Shown here: positions 6,225 through 9,027 of the stretch, piece after piece
Position numbering within the stretch: the stretch's first letter is position 1
Layout: every line of letters begins with the position of its first letter
NCBI GenBank assembly: GCA_002338885.1
Contig: DDJI01000048.1
Span: 1-9,027, forward strand
DNA from: Ruminococcus sp. UBA1828
GTDB taxonomy: Bacteria > Bacillota > Clostridia > Oscillospirales > Ruminococcaceae
DNA: 9,027 bases
Reading direction: 5' to 3'
Position numbers and translations under genes: made by a program
Notes under the pieces: model-generated
The model's input: the letters and a program-made list of their open reading frames with translations, nothing else
Database searches by the model: none
Told to the model about the DNA's origin: nothing

Positions 6225-8036
6225 ATGAGGAGGAAAAGGCTTGTCTGCATTCTCTTAGCCGCAGCGACGGTTTTAAGCGCCATGCTCAGCTTCGGAGGAT
6301 GCGCAGACGGGGAAAAGGAAGATGATACGCCGCAGTACGATGAAAACGACGTTGCTCAGCTTGCCATATACACCAAGGAATCCGCCGACGACTACTCCAG
6401 CTACATAGCGGAGAGCGTACATATTGCAGTGAGCTTTGACGGGCAGACATACGAGCCGCTGTTTTACGATTACGGAATGCTGTTCTCGGAGTGCGAGTTC
6501 AGCGACCTTGACGGCATAATCTCAACCGGCGTGCTTGAGCCGCAGATTTACAAGGACGGCGACGAGTACGTCATTTACGCCAAAGAATATTCGCGTGAAA
6601 AGATAGATCTCGGCGACTACGGCACGGAAATCAAGCTTAACGACACCGGAAGGTACGTTGTATGGAGAACTACCGATTTTATTGATTTTACGTTCCCGGA
6701 AGAGGTTGAATCTGAACCGGGCGACGGCGACGGCGTGAGCTGCACGGTTGATGTAGAGGGAGCTGTAGACCCCGTGCAGATAGAAATCCCCGCGACAATT
6801 GCGGCGGCAGCTGTGGAATACTATCAGCACATAGTGTTCGACCACGTCGAGTATCCGGAAGAGATAACGGTCAGCAGCGAAGAAGATTTAGACGACCTGT
6901 ATGCGACGGTTTACTACAGCGACGGATCTACGCATGACAAGAAGATCATTCTTGACACATCCGAGATAGACTTCTCCAAGCCCGGAAAGTACACTGTAGA
7001 AGGAACCATATTCCGCCGCACGTTTGACTACCCTGTCGAGTCGAGACCGTGGGGCGACCCGTGCCTTATCTACTACAATGAAAAGTACTACTTCATAGGA
7101 ACGGACGACCAAAACGGTCAGAGAGAATTTGAGATAAGAGAAGCGGACACGCCTGAGGCGCTGTTTGAGGACGGCGTAAAGCGCTCAACGATACTTTCGT
7201 ACACAGAAGAAATATGGCAGGGCACATACTGGGCGCCGGAGCTTCACGAGATAAACGGAAAGCTCTACATCTTCTGCGCAATGACGATAAGCGGCTGGGA
7301 TCCGCAGGCGTATGTAATAGAGCTTAAAGACGGCGGAGACCCGCTCAACCCCGACGACTGGGAAGACCCGAGAAGATGCATACTCCCCGACATGAGATAC
7401 GCCGGTGACAACCCGCGCGGAGACGGCAAGGGCGGCATATCAATAGACATGACGTACTTTGAGGCAGGCGGAGAGAGCTACGTCGCATGGTCCTACAGAA
7501 CCTATGCGGGAACGGACAGCGGATCGATGATTTTGCTTGCTACGGTTGACCCCGACATGCCGTACAGAATCACATCTGAGCCTATACTCCTTACAAGGCC
7601 GAGATTCGGTTGGGAAAACGTAGACATAACGGACAACAACGAAGGTCCCAACGCAATAGTGACCGATGACAAGGTATACCTGTCATACTCGGCGGGAAGT
7701 GCCGGCGGAAACACATACGCCGTTGGAATGCTGACCGCAAACATAGGCGACGACCTGCTCGACCCCGAGAGCTGGACAAAATCGCTTGTTCCGTGGCTGG
7801 CGTCTGACTTCGTAGAAGGTCAGTACGGACCGGGACACAACAGCTTCTTTGTTGACGAGTACGGAGACACCTACATAGCTTACCACAGCCATGTAACCTT
7901 GACCGACCCGAACAGAGTTGACGGAATAAGAAGAGTTCACTTTGCCAAAAACGGCGATCCGGTTTTAGACATGTCTTATGAGCAGGACATCCCCACCGAG
8001 GAGCAGTCCGTTAAGATAACGGTTATAGTAGAGTAA
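6225..8036 (+). CDS. Surface lipoprotein glycoside hydrolase, family GH43, with Ig-like domain
   Basis: A 603-residue protein. Residues 1-26 are a lipoprotein-type signal peptide (basic MRRKR, hydrophobic core, FGGC; lipid anchor expected at Cys26). Residues about 45-157 look like half a GH43 propeller (SVHIAVSFDGQTYEPL, GVLEPQIYKDGDEYVIYAK, YVVWRTTDFIDFTF), but the place where relatives have RDP reads LEP. Residues about 205-262 fit a bacterial Ig-like (Big_4) domain, with YYSDGS and SKPGKYTVEGTI. Residues about 270-590 form the catalytic five-bladed propeller: GDPCLIYY with Asp278 as likely base, YWAPELHEINGKLYIF, SIDMTYF with Asp408 as likely pKa modulator, NEGPNAI with Glu473 as likely acid, then GPGHNSFFVDEYGDTYIAYH. 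GH43 enzymes release arabinose or xylose from plant polysaccharides; the exact substrate is not certain. GGAGG (6211-6215) lies 9 bases before the ATG. It stands alone between its own promoter and terminator. Confidence 0.88.
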   Translation: MRRKRLVCILLAAATVLSAMLSFGGCADGEKEDDTPQYDENDVAQLAIYTKESADDYSSYIAESVHIAVSFDGQTYEPLFYDYGMLFSECEFSDLDGIISTGVLEPQIYKDGDEYVIYAKEYSREKIDLGDYGTEIKLNDTGRYVVWRTTDFIDFTFPEEVESEPGDGDGVSCTVDVEGAVDPVQIEIPATIAAAAVEYYQHIVFDHVEYPEEITVSSEEDLDDLYATVYYSDGSTHDKKIILDTSEIDFSKPGKYTVEGTIFRRTFDYPVESRPWGDPCLIYYNEKYYFIGTDDQNGQREFEIREADTPEALFEDGVKRSTILSYTEEIWQGTYWAPELHEINGKLYIFCAMTISGWDPQAYVIELKDGGDPLNPDDWEDPRRCILPDMRYAGDNPRGDGKGGISIDMTYFEAGGESYVAWSYRTYAGTDSGSMILLATVDPDMPYRITSEPILLTRPRFGWENVDITDNNEGPNAIVTDDKVYLSYSAGSAGGNTYAVGMLTANIGDDLLDPESWTKSLVPWLASDFVEGQYGPGHNSFFVDEYGDTYIAYHSHVTLTDPNRVDGIRRVHFAKNGDPVLDMSYEQDIPTEEQSVKITVIVE

Positions 8037-8078
8037 ACGCATGCCGCCTGAAAAACGCACGGCACACGCAAAATAAAT

Positions 8079-8114
8079 AAACCGCCGCTTGACAATTTGC
8101 CAAGCGGCGGTTTT
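8079..8114. terminator. Bidirectional terminator between GH43 and the secreted-protein gene
   Basis: AAACCGCCGCTTG (8079-8091) pairs exactly with CAAGCGGCGGTTT (8101-8113) around 9 bases. The plus strand continues TTTTGTTTGC. The minus strand continues with T-rich sequence (complement of 8068-8081), so the same stem can end the convergent unit that finishes at 8188. Bases 8115-8187 hold no supported gene. Confidence 0.92.
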
Positions 8115-8187
8115 GTTTGCTTTAGATTCCGTCAAACCGCACGAATCTTTATTTTAAATGAAAAACAGTGTCAACAGCGATTATTAT

Positions 8188-8691
8188 TTAGTACAGTGTA
8201 CCATCAAACGAGTACACAAGCTTCTGCTCATATCCCGCCGGCAGCTCATACGTGACAAACGAGCTGTCTACTTCATACAACGAGTATCCGTTGTAAACGT
8301 ATGTGGATGAACCGCTTATAAACCTGCTTCCGGTGCTTGTGTTTGCGTATCCGTTGAACACAAGCTTATATGTATCCGCAGGGACTGCCGGTGCATCGCA
8401 GGAATAAATCAGCGTATTTGAAGACGAGCTAAGCCCCGCCTTGGACACTATTACGTTGTTTCTGCTTCCCTTGAGAATGAGCACTCCGTTTGTAATGCTT
8501 GTCACATCGGTACCACAGAAAACGCTACAGCGGCAATTTACTCCGCTCGGCGAGAATGTAGCATATAAATATATGTTGTCCTCTGAAAGCGGCTGAACAG
8601 TAACCGGAACTGCGAACGCAGTAACGCTCAGCGTAAATAAAGTCACAACAGCAATAACTGCTGACAAAATTTTATTAACCCATTTCTTCAT
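8188..8691 (-). CDS. Small secreted protein, function unknown, four cysteines
   Basis: A 167-residue protein. Residues 1-27 are a Sec signal peptide (MKKWVNK, a hydrophobic stretch, then VTAFA), with signal peptidase I cleavage likely before VPVTV. The mature part of about 140 residues is rich in Ser, Thr, Val and Tyr, has no membrane segment and looks beta-rich. It holds a close cysteine cluster (NCRCSVFCGT) and a fourth Cys (YSCDAP), which could form disulfides outside the cell. Patterns such as TYKLVFNGYANT recall small clostridial secreted beta-sandwich proteins of unknown role, but I cannot assign a named family. The start at 8691 is set by AGGAGG 6 bases upstream; a longer form from 8718 would put nine residues ahead of the signal peptide. 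It overlaps the end of the upstream gene by 17 bases, so the two are probably translated together. Confidence 0.8.
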   Translation of the reverse strand: MKKWVNKILSAVIAVVTLFTLSVTAFAVPVTVQPLSEDNIYLYATFSPSGVNCRCSVFCGTDVTSITNGVLILKGSRNNVIVSKAGLSSSSNTLIYSCDAPAVPADTYKLVFNGYANTSTGSRFISGSSTYVYNGYSLYEVDSSFVTYELPAGYEQKLVYSFDGTLY

Positions 8692-9027
8692 TAAATACCT
8701 CCTGCAAAATGTCCTCACTCAGTTCGACTTCCTCTACACTGTTTTTCAATTCAACAAGCGTTTCATAATCACACGTTGAGAATAAACTAAAAAGATATTC
8801 ACCGTCTGACCAAACCAATAAGTTCATGTCCGGCTCGTCTTTACCCTCTACATATATGGCCTCTGTTCCGTCAATATTTACCCTTTCAAATTTGTCGGTT
8901 CCGGTTAATGTAAATCCGTAGTTGCCAAGTATTCCGTACGAAAAGTGAATCTGGTCGTTATTTTCGCTTCTGTAGCCCATATAGACATTGTATGCTGAAG
9001 CATACGACTCATCCGGCATGTACAAAT
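8675..9027 (-). CDS. DUF4367-like protein, C-terminal part (runs off the right edge)
   Basis: The frame is open from the window edge to TAA at 8677-8675 and encodes at least 116 residues. A TTG near the edge (9025-9023) has no ribosome binding site and is almost certainly internal, so the gene is 5'-truncated by the window. The visible part fits the C-terminal DUF4367 domain: an IHFSYGI strand, then VNIDGTEAIYVEG, LLVWSDGEYLFSLFST and a closing helix (YETLVELKNSVEEVEL). In Firmicutes this domain is usually the extracytoplasmic part of membrane proteins found near sigma factor genes and suspected to be anti-sigma-like (established context, function not proven). The membrane segment and any sigma gene would lie to the right. 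The overlap with the secreted-protein gene suggests one operon. Confidence 0.72.
   Translation of the reverse strand, partial: LYMPDESYASAYNVYMGYRSENNDQIHFSYGILGNYGFTLTGTDKFERVNIDGTEAIYVEGKDEPDMNLLVWSDGEYLFSLFSTCDYETLVELKNSVEEVELSEDILQEVFNEEMG
8698..8703 (-). promoter_or_regulatory. Ribosome binding site of the secreted-protein gene, inside the upstream gene
   Basis: AGGAGG on the minus strand, 6 bases before the ATG at 8691-8689. It lies within the last codons of the DUF4367-like gene, a layout typical of translational coupling, and it fixes the start of the secreted protein. Confidence 0.85.

Noticed and set aside
6522..6845. Minus-strand ORF of 107 codons inside the GH43 gene
   Set aside because: Antisense shadow; the plus frame has clear GH43 motifs and a good SD.
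8124..8148. AGATTC/GAATCT hairpin as a further terminator
   Set aside because: Only six pairs with a 13-base loop, next to a far stronger bidirectional terminator at 8079-8114.
1..9027. CRISPR array, tRNA, insertion sequence, phage or toxin-antitoxin system
   Set aside because: I found no regularly spaced repeats, cloverleaf, transposase or phage protein, and no small toxin-antitoxin pair. The HTH-repeat protein has no toxin-like partner beside it.

Overview
The window most likely comes from a low-to-middle GC member of the Firmicutes, probably a gut-type Clostridia. Evidence: AAGGAGG-type ribosome binding sites at good spacing, sigma-A promoters with 17-base spacers, several lipoprotein signal peptides, and families common in that group (propeller-fused solute-binding proteins, clostridial MATE exporters, GH43 lipoproteins, DUF4367 proteins). 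The genus cannot be named from the sequence alone.

Layout. Bases 1-65 are the 3' end of rpsI (ribosomal protein S9), closed by a strong terminator. A consensus promoter near 291-319 and a leader of about 176 bases precede a 689-residue lipoprotein (502-2571) that joins a propeller-like N-terminal region to a family 1 extracellular solute-binding domain; no permease gene is next to it. Downstream (2668-3225) lies a broken and deleted second solute-binding lipoprotein, readable only by changing frame four times. A bidirectional hairpin at 3347-3392 separates it from a convergent minus-strand regulator (3395-4240) with an XRE-type HTH and an array of about 28-residue repeats.

The regulator is divergent from a MATE efflux gene (4584-5939). 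The region between them carries a consensus-like promoter for each gene, a 12-base palindrome on the MATE -10 box and two copies of a 15-base repeat. This suggests that the regulator or another factor controls export, but the sequence does not prove it. A 603-residue surface GH43 glycosidase lipoprotein (6225-8036) follows with its own promoter and terminator; it probably trims arabinose- or xylose-containing plant polysaccharide at the cell surface. The right edge holds a minus-strand pair with overlapping ends: the C-terminal part of a DUF4367-like protein and a small secreted protein with four cysteines.

The window is a series of short independent transcription units rather than one system: sugar sensing or uptake (solute-binding protein), sugar release (GH43), drug or metabolite export (MATE) and a surface or envelope pair. 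I see no CRISPR array, tRNA, insertion sequence or phage gene. The points most worth a second look are the HTH-repeat regulator and its divergent control region, the decaying solute-binding gene, and the GH43 protein with an apparently dead half-propeller before its catalytic domain.
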